Positions 11,168-22,122 of a stretch of 64,000 nucleotides of DNA are shown one piece after another. The notes beneath the pieces were generated by a model, which saw only the letters and a program-made list of their open reading frames with translations, did no database searches and was not told where the DNA came from. The first letter of the stretch is position 1; every line of letters begins with the position of its first letter. The stretch is from Lepidonotus clava (taxonomy: Eukaryota; Annelida; Polychaeta; Phyllodocida; Polynoidae): contig OW387140.1 in the NCBI GenBank assembly GCA_936440205.1, positions 28,641,659 through 28,705,658 of the forward strand, written 5' to 3'. The translations under genes were made by a program, and so were the position numbers.

Positions 11168-11222
11168 TTACGTCACCACCTCTCACAAGTTACGTCATCA
11201 CAACTAACGAGTGACGTCACCA
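11168..11222. promoter_or_regulatory. Cluster of three CRE/ATF-like sites
   Basis: TTACGTCACC, TTACGTCATC and GTGACGTCACC occur within 55 bp, within repeats of a loose CAAGTTACGTCAYCAC unit. TGACGTCA is the consensus CRE. The location, just after the RAP1GDS1 stop, makes function uncertain. Confidence 0.35.
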
Positions 11223-14200
11223 CACGAGCATTTGCCATGCTTAAAGCAGCCATGTTGTGTCTTTCACATGTATTACTGGTTAGGAAACCTCAAGCGCTGG
11301 TCATTATGATGATATTGTGGCTTGACCCCTATTGGTCTGGTAACACACTAAGTATTCGGGGGCAAATACCTTCATCAAAGGTATGTTGTGTTTCATGAGA
11401 CAAATGTTATCCTATTCTTCATAAATGCTCCACTTCCCATCATAAACGATGATAACATGATACGCTGGACAGATTTTGTTTTTAAAACATCGTTTACAGA
11501 TTTAAAATATGAGAATCTAGACAATCTCTCTTTTCAATCAAGAATTGGCAATTTGATATCCGTTTGCTTTGTGTGTTCATGTTAGAATGCAACACAGTTG
11601 TAACCTTTGATAAGCTGTGGTCCGCTTTGGTATAGAACTGCAAAAAAAAACACCTAGTCATAAAATGTAACATCAATGAGTTGACATTGAGTCTCTTGAT
11701 TCTTTACGATGGGAATGTAACCATCTTGAAGATGCAGACACCTACACTGTCGTCTTTTGAAGAAGCGAATTGGTAAATAAGCTCCTTGTACATGAAGTTA
11801 TGTAGCTTGCACTGTAGTTCTCAGAACTACATTAGGAAAGCAATGTATAAGTGTACATTTGTAAAGATGTGAGGCGTATTTCAATCAAATATTTACGTTT
11901 CTTGATATATTTGTTTTTATCATGGCCAACAATATTTTTGTCTGTAATAATTTTGTAAGCATTATCAAAAGAAATTTTCCGTACACATGTATTTGTAAAA
12001 GATGCGAAACCGACACTAAAGTTTAACCTATCTGAAACTCGTGTCAAAAATATAAGCTAACTAAGTGTCAATGTGTAAAGAATTAACGAATGACCAGAGT
12101 CAAGTATTACAAGACAACCACATGTACATGTACTTAGTTAAATATATCTCAGTATTGTACATACAAGATTCTCAAATCAACCTTATTTCTACTATTGTTG
12201 TTTTATTACTTGTTGATCTCAAGTAGCGTGACCTAAGCTCATTCTCTTTACATTTTCCTCAATTATGTAGCTTAATAATTGCGTCTAGATCTTACTGTTG
12301 TTGCCAGTGCACGTTTAGACCTCAATGGTTCGTCTTACCTATATGACCCCTCCCCCGTTTACCATGCCCACTGTGGGAAGGATAATGTTGTTTTAGATTC
12401 AGAAAAGTACGTTAAATAAGTCCCTTCTTTCAGTTCCTAGCTCAACGCATAGAGTATATTTCTCCACATTCGAACCGACATAAAACTTGTGACACCATTG
12501 CAGTGTTATGTGAGAGTCAACATTATCTTTTTTCTCAGCTAGACATTCCGTAGGGATTGGCTTTATTATCTATTGACTTGTAAACATGCATACATTTGAT
12601 CACGAGAGGTAGACTTATGTAATGCATCTAAGGATTTCTCCATGTGCCATTGTGGGTTGAAATAGGGTTTGTAAACTTTCTGTCATTGAAAGACACCCAA
12701 ATGGAAATTTCTATTTAATCTAGACGTAATTTCTATCGTTCTCATTGTCTTTTCAGGCTGATGCATTTATATTTCCATAGATAATACAAAATGATAATAT
12801 TAGCTAAAAGACCAATGATGTTTTAGCGCTGTCAGTTCTTGTAAAAGAAGGTACCATATACATTTATATATGTTGAATGAAATTATTAAAAACACTTCGA
12901 TGCAGATAAAGCTTCATTCCAAGAGCCCTAAGTGTTCTTTATTAGGAGATAAAGAACTGTTTGTTTTAATGAAAGGCACATTCAACCATTTACCAGTTAT
13001 GCTGATATTGATTGAAGTTGTATCATCATCCAACCGATTCCACTTATCTACGTTCTGTAATATTTTAATGTATAGGTATAACCGCTTAGATCTACCATCA
13101 CAAACACCAAATTCATTTTAACAATGTGATATCAAATCAGAGAAAAGTTACTTCATGTAAGAAAACTTTGAAGTGCTTTGCAGATCAGGAGGTCGAGCGA
13201 GTGTTGTATCAATTCATATTGTACCTCCATTCCAATAATTATGTTCATTTCAGTAACATATTTCATTGTAAGACCATATGTGTTTTACTTTTTGTTTGTG
13301 CAGTTTCATGTCCGAACTTCCTATAATAAACACATCAAGTTCTGATATGAGAGTATTCGTTTTGATATAGGAGCGTTTTTGTAAGTAAGATAAGTGTTTC
13401 AACGTCATTGTTTATTACTGATCTTTTTTAACTTTAAGTAAAGAAATTAAGACCTGCCTAGCAGAATCTAAAATGTAGGAAAAGTTTGCGATTTTAACAA
13501 AATATAACTGATGAGCATATTCGATGTCATTTCAAAATTGTCTAAAGTATGATCGTAAATTAGTATTTAACGATCTAAATGGTTTTTCCTAAATCTATTT
13601 GCGCAACTTTTGTCTATTTCAGTTTCAGATTTCCAAGTACATATATAAATTGGTCTGATCATTAATACCAAAAATCTCAACTTTTGGAGGGTATTTATCA
13701 GTCTGTAAGTCTGTATGCCTGGTCTCCCAGAGGATCAGAATTTTCAGTGTATAGAATAACAACAAAAGGTCGTATTAATAGAGGAATATCACACGTCTTT
13801 AGGGTTCTCCGCCGTACCTTTCTTGAGGATCCAGCGAATGCACATAGGTCTATTTGGTGTACTGTGATGTTGAGTGAGGCGAGCCAATTGTGACGAGTTA
13901 TTTTCATATGTGGACCCCCCCCCCCCCCCCCCACCAAGTTGTGGTCTGTGTATTTGTGTCTGGTTGATATGGTGATAGTATTACATAAAGTAGACGTGCT
14001 TCACACAACAAGAGCGCACAATTTATGGTTGACATAAAAAAAGTCGTGGAGTCTATAGCCGTAATCAAGAGCAAAAACATGTAAACGTTGTACTTAATAG
14101 GCCTATACATTACATATGATATACATTACATGAAAACCCATTTGGCAGAAATTGGTTTGGTTATGCTTGCAGTAATCTCATTGTTCAATAGCAGCTGACC

Positions 14201-14343
14201 TTTTTGTTGCGTCCATACCTACTGAAGTCCCACCACATATAAATGGTGGGTTTAGAGATAATGAACAAATTGATTTTTAAGTGCCAAGGCCCAGCAGTCC
14301 ATGTACCAGAGCCATTGGAGTTGACGCATTTATGCAGGGCCAA

Positions 14344-14384
14344 CCTAGTGAGTTACGAAGATATTATCTTCGTAACTCACTAGG
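14344..14384. repeat. Perfect 41-bp palindrome (20-bp arms, 1-nt centre)
   Basis: The left arm CCTAGTGAGTTACGAAGATA and its exact reverse complement are separated by one T. Such a sequence forms a long hairpin. It could be a self-annealed end of an inverted-repeat transposon or a recent foldback duplication. Confidence 0.9.
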
Positions 14385-15295
14385 CTAATCACGTAAATTT
14401 TGATTAGGGTCTCATATCCTGAGATTTAATTCTTCACAAAATGTAGCAATGTCATCATCAAACAACCCATTTAAGGGGAATTATTTAATGTAGATTCGTT
14501 TTGCCCTGTAGGTCAGCTCCTTATTGGTTCAGTGTTTGTGTTGCCATAGAAAATACAGGTGAACATTCCATAGATTGGCATAACCAGATTCATTCCCATA
14601 TCGAGATGAAATAAAAGAAAAAGATTCCCATAAAATAGATCTGTTTGAGTTTTTCTGTGTAAAAGGCCAATAGTTAATTGGAATTGAATAATATCCCATA
14701 CAAGGCTAATAAGGATGCATGTATAAAGTGGTAATTGTATTTTGCTTTGCTGTAAGCCCATGATCAAGTATAAAAGAGCTCTAAATTGGCACTTTTTTAA
14801 TATCACTCCATCATTATAATGAAATATAGCATACAATAGCCCTAAATCAACCATTACTTCATCATCACAACACCATCACTCACCATCACAAAATACAATA
14901 TTGAAAAGCTGTTTAGATTCTGAGCCTTTTGGTTTATGTTTGATATTTGATGGTGTTGGAGCAAAGCAAAATACAATCGCCATTCTATATAAGCATCCAG
15001 CTTGGAAACTTGTATAGGCCTACTTCGTTATTGCATTTTGTATTTGTGTTCTAACTTTATTGCTAAATATGAACTGAAGAAGAGTGAAATAGCATTCTTT
15101 AGTTTAGTTGTAAGAGTGATATATTATGTTGTTGCTTATAAGATAAACCATCTCTAATATATATGTATTCGCCATCAGGAAAATGCAATATTGAAAATAA
15201 ACATTCTGGTTTGAGTATTTTGGTTTTATGTTTGACATTTGAACGTTTGGAAGCAAAGCAAAATACAATTGCCGCTCTGTACACGCATCAATAAG

Positions 15296-16089
15296 GGTCA
15301 GGGTATGGTCCGGCCAACACCTTTTATGCCTTATTCCTTATTCCTTATTACCAATATGGGCCCATTAACCCTCAAGTCGAATTCCTTATTTCCATAAATC
15401 CTTATATTGTGTTCTTTTATGCGAGTACTGGATAAGGTTCATTTTCTGCCCCACTAAATCCTGGTCTTAAATATATTATTTCTAACTTGTTTTATCAAAA
15501 TTGTAAAAATGGAAAATGGTTTGCAAACTGGCAAACCTACTTAAGTTTTCCCTTTTCCCTTTTCCCTTTTCCTTATCCTACTCACAAAATAGGCCCCTCC
15601 CATCTCATTAGTATGCAATGTTGGACTACTACCCCACCTCACAGGCACCATTGCAACCACCATTGGTGGGGCACCATTGGTGGGATATTTAGTAACTATA
15701 ATTTTAGTGAGCTAGGCTTGATATTTATTAAGGATTCAAGTGACTGGGGGAGGGGCTATGATAATTAGGGGGCGGGATTAAAGAGTGTTGAAACATGAGT
15801 TGTGAAAAAAAGAAAAAGGGAAAAGGTCAAAATTTGTAAAATTACAAAAAAGGGAAAAGGGAAAATTAAACAAATTGAATAACACTAAAAAGGGAAAATG
15901 GCATAGAGTGTTCAAGGGAGAAAAATGGATGGAACAGGAAAAGGAAAATGGTTTAGGGGATGTACTGTAAGGATGAAATAGTGTAATAGGGAGCAGGGTG
16001 ATATGAAAAAAATATAACAAAAAAGGGAAAAGGGAAAAGGGAGAAGGTGAAATATTGATACAAAAAAGGGGTGGACACTCTATACCCTC
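15296..16089. mobile_element. Probable non-autonomous insertion bounded by a 9-bp direct repeat
   Basis: ATCAATAAG occurs at 15287-15295 and again at 16090-16098. The enclosed 794 bp begin with a sequence containing AGGGTATGGTCC and end with GGACACTCTATACCCTC, which are roughly inverted. Inside, CCCTTTTCC blocks on the left (about 15545-15575) face AAAAGGGAAAAGGG blocks on the right (about 15810-16045). No coding region is credible. Confidence 0.55.
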
Positions 16090-16328
16090 ATCAATAAGCA
16101 CCACATTATTGATACTTCCTTATCTTTATACACGATGGATGATTTGTAAATGAGAGAGGTTGTGGAAATGCATTGCATCTGCCGGCTGAAAATAGTTGAT
16201 TGAAAATATTATAACTACATTTTTCGTACTTAATCAGCGCCGATTATTCAAATGTGACATACCAACAAAAATTGGTGTTTTCTGTCCTATGATCATGCTC
16301 TATAAGTAGTTAAAATTAACGTTTTTCC

Positions 16329-16334
<6 letters not shown>

Positions 16335-16362
<28 letters not shown>

Positions 16363-17595
16363 GGTCTATAACTATTTCACAATAATAAGTTGTGCTCTTC
16401 CAACAGTTGTTTAGTGATGATGAGTATAATGAATCAATGATGATAAGTATAGATATTTACTTCTTAAGAGAGTAATTCAGTTCTACTGTAAGTCTGTTGT
16501 CCAAGTATCGCACTAATATTTTACCTCTTTTCAACAATATAAATATGTTAATAGTTTTATCTGTTGGTATGTTGGGTGCATTCACCAGAAGGAGATATCC
16601 TACTTGTGATTCAACCAGCATAGTTCAATAAATATAAGTAGACTATCCAGTATAATAGGTAATATCAACAGTGCAGGAATTGAAAATGGCGAGGAGGTGT
16701 CCGCCCCAATTCAATTCATACACAAGCAACAATATCGTTAATACTAACTCAACTACCAAAGGTTATGAAGGAGGTATCCTACTGTAACCCTGGTGTTGAC
16801 ACAGTCATCTCCATTTAAGTAATTCTAAATTCAGCTGCTTAGTCCTTTTCTTAAAGGTCAGTTTGTCATTTTCATGCTGTATATCCAAAGGTAGCATGCT
16901 CCATAACATGCTTCCCCGGTAATAAGGGCTCATCATAACTTTTTCTTTGCGTGTCAGCTTCCTTTCGAATTTAACATGATTAGTGTTCCGTAGTATATGA
17001 TGTGGCCGCATATCATCAATATATAGTCCATTTTTCTTGTATATAAACATAATGTTCAGTAGTTGTCTTCTGCGACGTTGCTCCAGTTTTTCTAGACCCA
17101 ACCTTTTTTCAGCATGTTCAAGTTCCTCATCCGACAATTTTCTCATTTTACCAGTGATGGTCATTACAGCCCTGTCTTGAAGACGTTGTAAACGATTAAT
17201 GTCAGATGATTTGCCACTATCAATTAGCACTCCACAATATTCTAACGTGGAAAGAATATTCTGCTTATACACTAAGTTACTGGTTTTTTCATCCATACTA
17301 CTTCTGGTTCTTTTGAGCATAAACAATTTTCGATTGGCCTGACTCACTAATTTGCTAATATGCTGGCTATAAGTCAGTTTGTTATCAAGCACCACACCTA
17401 GGTAATTATATTGTTCTATATATTTTATGTTCCATCTGTTATGTGTGTTTGTCAAAACATCCTTTTTTCTCTTATCCACAATCCTCATGCATTTAGTTTT
17501 CTTATAATTTACAAACATATAATTTAATACACACCAACCTGTCAATGTATCAATGGCTGATAGGTTATTTAAATGGGCTGTTTCACAAGTATTTC
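16335..17595 (-). mobile_element. LINE, 3' part (reverse transcriptase C-terminus, 3' UTR, poly-A)
   Basis: The - strand open frame at 16805-17545 carries the post-catalytic part of a LINE reverse transcriptase: NYLGVVLDNKLTYSQHI, then the LQRLQDRAVMTITG and W-rich C-terminal patterns typical of Jockey/CR1-type elements. It ends at LLKWR. A ~470-nt 3' UTR follows, closing with 24 A residues (T run at 16335-16358). The 5' part lies at 44665-46090. The Polinton insertion separates them, so this is one LINE copy split in two. Clade assignment beyond Jockey/CR1-like is uncertain. Confidence 0.9.
17590..17595. repeat. Left target-site duplication TATTTC of the Polinton
   Basis: TATTTC directly precedes the terminal AGTAGTA of the element and recurs at 44665-44670 after the terminal TACTACT. 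Six bases is the duplication length known for Polintons. Confidence 0.93.
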
Positions 17596-17598
17596 AGT

Positions 17599-17784
17599 AG
17601 TAAAAATTAAAGTCCAGCTCGCCTCTTCGACGCAAAAGTCAGGTCTTGCCCGGCTCACCAGCAAAACATTTACTACTAACTGCTATAAAAGAGACTTGAT
17701 TATATTTGGTTGATTTGGAGCTGGTGAGCCGGGCAAGACCTGACTTTTGCGTCGAAGATGCGAGCTGGACTTTAATTTTTTACT
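17599..17784. repeat. Hairpin-forming inverted repeat at the left Polinton end
   Basis: Arms at 17599-17662 and 17720-17784 are reverse complements over about 64 bp with one mismatch and one indel; a 57-nt spacer lies between. The arms contain GTCAGGTCTTGCCCGGCTC. The left end therefore carries its own foldback structure, whereas the right end has a tandem array. Confidence 0.92.
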
Positions 17785-18012
17785 TCTCGTGAGCGGAACA
17801 TTCTAAACTCCACTCACTTCCTATGCCACAAACTGTTTTAAAAGAGATTCTATATAAATGAAAGTTTAATAGTTTTCAAGGTATGTCTATCTCACCACAT
17901 ACTCGTACAAATGAGTTAAAATGTTATGCAATTGATAAATAAAGAACACTAGAATTAAAGTCATATGAAAATTTTTATTTATCTTTACATCTTTACATCT
18001 TTACATCTTTAG

Positions 18013-18285
18013 ATCATTTACAAATGAATCAAAGGTTATCTTTACTTTCCAGTTGAACCAAAGCCTGCTATTCCTCTCTCAGTTTGATCTAATGATACTT
18101 CTTCAATCAAATCAGCAATAAAAATTCTCTCTAAAATCATTACATCTTTACATCTTTAGGTCATTTACAAATGAATCAAAGGTTATCTTTACTTTCCAGT
18201 TGAACCAAAGCCAGCTATTCCTCTCTCAGTTTGATCTAATGATACTTCTTCAATCAAATCAGCAATAAAAATTCTCTCTAAAATC
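18013..18285 (-). repeat. Tandem duplicate of the dUTPase gene 3' end
   Basis: A segment of about 125 bp at 18013-18139, covering the last codons of the dUTPase and the bases after it, recurs at 18163-18285 nearly unchanged. The second copy is the end of the intact gene. ACATCTTT runs border the copies and may have mediated the duplication. Confidence 0.85.
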
Positions 18286-18677
18286 AACTGAGCTATTCTA
18301 TCACCTTTTGCAATTTTAAACTCAACTTCACCAAAATTAAACAAGATAACGCATACATTCCCACGGTAATCCGGATCAATTACTCCGGCACCGACATCAA
18401 TAAAATGGTTGTATGTAAGGCTTGATCGTGGAGCAATACGGCCATAGCATCCTTCAGGAAGTGCAATTTGAATATCAGTTTTAACTAATACTTTTGCTTT
18501 TGGAGCTATAACGTAATCATAAGCGCTGTATAAATCAAATCCAGCTGCTTTTTTTGAACCTCTTGTTGGAGTTATCGCCTCAGTACTTAATTTAGCAAAT
18601 TTAAGTTCACGATTAGATTTCATTTTGGAATTGCAGATAACAAGACCTATATCAATCGTACTATAATCAGTAATCAC
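18189..18677 (-). CDS. dUTPase (trimeric dUTP pyrophosphatase) carried by the Polinton
   Basis: It hydrolyses dUTP to dUMP and pyrophosphate, keeping uracil out of newly made DNA. The 162-aa product has all five motifs of the trimeric family: AGFDLYSA (45-52), GRIAPRSSL (79-87), [11 protein letters not shown] (about 96-106), GDRIAQLI (125-132) and the P-loop-like [10 protein letters not shown] (152-161). The catalytic Asp of motif 3 is present. A Met at residue 19 could be the true start, which would bring the length close to the usual ~145. It is the leftmost gene of the element, separated by ~2.2 kb of non-coding repeats from the protease. A dUTPase is not part of the standard Polinton core; it may have been acquired from a host or a virus. 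Confidence 0.93.
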   Translation of the reverse strand: MITDYSTIDIGLVICNSKMKSNRELKFAKLSTEAITPTRGSKKAAGFDLYSAYDYVIAPKAKVLVKTDIQIALPEGCYGRIAPRSSLTYNHFIDVGAGVIDPDYRGNVCVILFNFGEVEFKIAKGDRIAQLILERIFIADLIEEVSLDQTERGIAGFGSTGK

Positions 18678-18689
18678 AATATAATTTAA

Positions 18690-19425
18690 GGGAAGATAAG
18701 AGTCGAATGACTTAAATTACTTTTGATTATTTATCGGCTCATGAGTTGTGTAGATGGCAACCAAGTACAAACCAGTAACTAAGTACTTATAATAATTATA
18801 ATCTCTAGTGACGTAGTCACTTACGTCAATACCTCATTATATACGCTAGGTGGCGCAAATGTCTAATTGATCAATTAAGGTCAAGTAATTCACAAGATGT
18901 CGTCACAACTACTCGCGGAATAACGTTGCACGTCAATTTAACAAAAGATGTTAACTAAAGAATCTTCAATTGAATTAAATATAAGAATGTAAAATAAACA
19001 TCTTAAATATGCTTACGATACTATTTTTATAATCATAAATTTCAAAAGCACGTAAACATTCAGTTATTAAAACTACATTTTCAGGAACACCATTCCTACT
19101 CCAAATTACTTGAATGAAGCTCCTTACACATTATAATTTGTCAACCATTCACATTCAAACTAAGCGTTAATCCGATACGCCCTCTCAGTTGTCAGTAGGC
19201 TAGAGGTAATTTTTGATAGACTCGTGCTGGAAGTGTTGCAGGTCACGCACTTGGTTGCCCTTTACACAACCCACGAGTCAATAGACAAACCAAAGTTAAT
19301 AGATCCAAACGAATATTTCCTACTCGGTTACTAGTAGTTATATTCGATAATTTGTCACGACGATAAATATTTCCTACTCGGTTACTAATAGTATTAATAC
19401 TTGACAGATATATTCATCTTAATGG

Positions 19426-19459
<34 letters not shown>

Positions 19460-20900
19460 CTTAGTTACTGGTTTACTTAATCTAATATGTGATCTAAGTA
19501 TTCGCTATGTTTACCATATATTATAAAAATAAAAACACAACAGCATAAATGTTGTTAAATTCCAATTTTATCATATACCATTGAAACATTACATTAAAAT
19601 ATGTTCGGACTGCTCTTAGCTTTATCATGCAAACATTTAGTTTCATAATTATACAAACAATTAGTTTCATAATCATCTCAAGTCTTGATTACAACAATCT
19701 TCAAACATCGTAGACGCACATCTTCTCCACGATCTTCAACCATATTTATAGCGCACCTGACACGATCTTCACCAGTCATGATTGAACCGCGCACGATCTT
19801 CACACCAGTCATGATTGAACCGCGCACGATCTTCAAACCAGTCTTGAGTGAACCGCACATCCTTCAAGTTTGCGCAAACATAATATAAATTCTACGAAGA
19901 TGTCTCGGTAAAGATTATGATAATATTTAAGTTTGAGGAAAGCTTAGCTCTATTGCTACAGACAATCAAACTCCTGAGAATAATAATGTCAGATCAAACT
20001 TTCCTCTTATTTCAATATATGATCTTCACACATTAAGGAAAAGTTTGAAACATTATTACTTACAAACTTCCTTCTGAAGCGTAGCTCTATTGCTACACAG
20101 ACAAACTCTCTCTGAGAATAATGTTGTCTGCATATAAGTAATAATGCATGCAACACTTATTACACAATTGTAAATCAAACTTTTCCTCTTACATGAATTT
20201 GTGGTCTTGGTCATTACCTATCAAGCTACAATGCAGATAGGTTTAGTTAAAATACATTTTCAGAAACTGAAATCACATGTATATAGTTTAAGGAAAAAGT
20301 TTGAAACATTATTACTTACAAACTTCCTTATGAAGCGTAGCTCTATTGCTACACAGACAATCAAACTCCTTCTGAGAATAATGTTGTCTGCATATAAGTA
20401 ATAATGTCAACAAAATATATAATAATGCATATTACACTATTACACAATTGTAAATCAAACTTCCTCCTACATGAATTTACCAAACGGGTTGCAATATATT
20501 TGCAGAGGTTGACCTAATGTTAATATTTTGCTACAATGTATTTGCAAAGGTCGAACAATTCCCGTTAATAAGTTTCATCCGTGATTCAGAAACTGAAATA
20601 TTCCTGCCAATAACAGGTCTCATTTTAGTTAAATACCAATACCTATCAGGTTACAATGCAGATAGGTTTAGTTAAAATACATTTTCAGAAACTGAAATCA
20701 CATGTATATAGTTTAAGGAAAAAGTTTGAAACATTATTACTTACAAACTTCCTTATGAAGCGTAGCTCTATTGCTACACAGACAATCAAACTCCTTCTGA
20801 GAATAATGTTGTCTGCATATAAGTAATAATGTCAACAAAATATATAATAATGCATATTACACTATTACACAATTGTAAATCAAACTTCCTCCTACATGAA
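18690..20900. other. Non-coding, repeat-rich stretch of the Polinton
   Basis: No gene is recognised between the dUTPase and the 183-aa open frame. It holds an (AT)n run at about 19430-19457, short repeats containing TGATTGAACCGCGCACGATC at about 19770-19850, several copies of GAAGCGTAGCTCTATTGCTA between 20075 and 20345, and the first copy of the 424-bp duplication. Confidence 0.75.
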
Positions 20901-21060
20901 TTTACCAAACGGGTTGCAATATATTTGCAGAGGTTGACCTATTCTTGTTAATATTTTGCTGCAATGTATTTGCAAAGGTCGACCAATTCCCGTTAATAAG
21001 TTTCAACCGTGATTCAGAAACTGAAATATTCCTGTCAATAACAGGTTTCATAAGGTGTGA
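20217..21060. repeat. 424-bp tandem duplication in the Polinton
   Basis: The segment beginning ACCTATCAAGCTACAATGCA at 20217 recurs from 20641 (ACCTATCAGGTTACAATGCA), with near identity through about 21055. The second copy overlaps the 3' end of the open frame at 20902-21453, so the first copy holds a relic of the same sequence. High identity suggests a recent event. Confidence 0.88.
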
Positions 21061-21453
21061 AGCATTTACAAAAACCTTAGCAATATCAGGTTGCAATTCA
21101 GTAACTGAAAAATTCCTAACAATTACAGGTTGCATAAGCTGCGAAGCATTCGCAGAAACCTTTCCAATAACAGGTTGCATTAATTGATTATTAGACTGTA
21201 ATTGTTGAGTTTCACATCTCAGAAATAACCTTGACATTTGTTTATATTCTCCAGTAATCACACAATTTAACAAGTATTTCTGCTGAGTTAAGTTTGGTCT
21301 TTTTATCTCAAGTACAATTACAATTAAGCTAAGAGCAGCCGATACACATAAACCACCAATACTTAATTTTGTTGATGGTTTAATTCCATTCGAATTGTTC
21401 TTATTAATTATATCCATATTGTTAATCTTATTACTCAAATAATACTTAAACAT
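20902..21453 (-). CDS. Unrecognised membrane-anchored repeat protein of the Polinton
   Basis: The 183-aa frame starts with a polar ~30-residue segment, then one hydrophobic helix (LSIGGLCVSAALSLIVIVLE, residues ~31-50). The rest is built of imperfect ~28-residue repeats with the pattern QPVIxKxSxNASQLMQPVI and RNxSVTExxxxI. The layout suggests a single-pass membrane protein or a repetitive spike or fibre, but I know no homologue. It lies downstream of the protease on the same strand. Its 3' end falls within the 424-bp duplication. Confidence 0.55.
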   Translation of the reverse strand: MFKYYLSNKINNMDIINKNNSNGIKPSTKLSIGGLCVSAALSLIVIVLEIKRPNLTQQKYLLNCVITGEYKQMSRLFLRCETQQLQSNNQLMQPVIGKVSANASQLMQPVIVRNFSVTELQPDIAKVFVNASHLMKPVIDRNISVSESRLKLINGNWSTFANTLQQNINKNRSTSANILQPVW

Positions 21454-21487
21454 AGTTAATAATATTAATCTTAATCATATTTCTTAA

Positions 21488-22081
21488 TCATGTTTTTAAA
21501 GATTCAATAACATCTTGCATATATTTAGAACATTGATAATGACATTCTAAATTATCAACATTACGTACAACTTTATCTATAGATTGTTTATTCAATCGTT
21601 CAACATAACGAGTAACAAAATCATCATTCTTCAAAGTATTTTTAGTAAATCTTTGCAAAATCTTTATAAGACTTTTACCTTTACATTTTTGAAACACATA
21701 ATAAATAGTGTATTGCCCACACGCAGTTGAAAACAAACTTTGTAAAGTTTTAGAAGAATACTTAAATTTACATTTATCCTTATGTTTACCCTTTTGTAGA
21801 AAAACTAAAAAACTTTTTTTAAACGGAGGTAAACCATAAGAATCAAAATACTCTGGAACAGCTTTAGAAGATTTGAAAAAGAAAGCAACCCAATGTTCAC
21901 CAGGTTTAAAACTTTCATCTGTATTAACTATAAATGCAGCAGGATACCTCACATTTCTTATATTTGATAAATTATCCGAAGAATAAACACCTTTAAAAAT
22001 CTTAGACGTAACTATATTAGATTTTAAAACTCTATAAATATCTGATCCAAGCATACTTATTATTCCAGCACACTTAGTCAA
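21488..22081 (-). CDS. Adenain-like cysteine protease (Polinton PRO)
   Basis: A maturation protease of the adenovirus adenain/Ulp1 (C5/C48) type, thought to process virion proteins of Polintons. The 197-aa product has the catalytic series His63 (GEHWVAFF), Asp80 (YFDSYGLPPF), Gln114 (LQSLFS) and Cys121 (ACGQYTIYYV). It lies 41 bp downstream of the major capsid gene, as is common for the family. Length and motif order match Polinton proteases. Confidence 0.93.
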   Translation of the reverse strand: MTKCAGIISMLGSDIYRVLKSNIVTSKIFKGVYSSDNLSNIRNVRYPAAFIVNTDESFKPGEHWVAFFFKSSKAVPEYFDSYGLPPFKKSFLVFLQKGKHKDKCKFKYSSKTLQSLFSTACGQYTIYYVFQKCKGKSLIKILQRFTKNTLKNDDFVTRYVERLNKQSIDKVVRNVDNLECHYQCSKYMQDVIESLKT

Positions 22082-22122
22082 ATATTTATTTACTATTTAT
22101 TTATTTACAAACAAGTAAGCAA

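Larger units (their letters stand above)
11118..16334. other. 3' flank of RAP1GDS1, intergenic
   Basis: No gene is recognised. The first part may be 3' UTR. Notable contents are three CRE-like sites (11168-11222), a C run (about 13915-13932), a 41-bp palindrome (14344-14384), a pair of diverged ~100-bp direct repeats (about 14898-14997 and 15185-15287) and an apparent 794-bp insertion (15296-16089). The short open frames here look random. Confidence 0.7.

Noticed and set aside
15778-16104. 108-codon - strand frame rich in Phe, Ser and Pro
   Set aside because: It is a translation of AAAAGGG repeats inside the 794-bp insertion.
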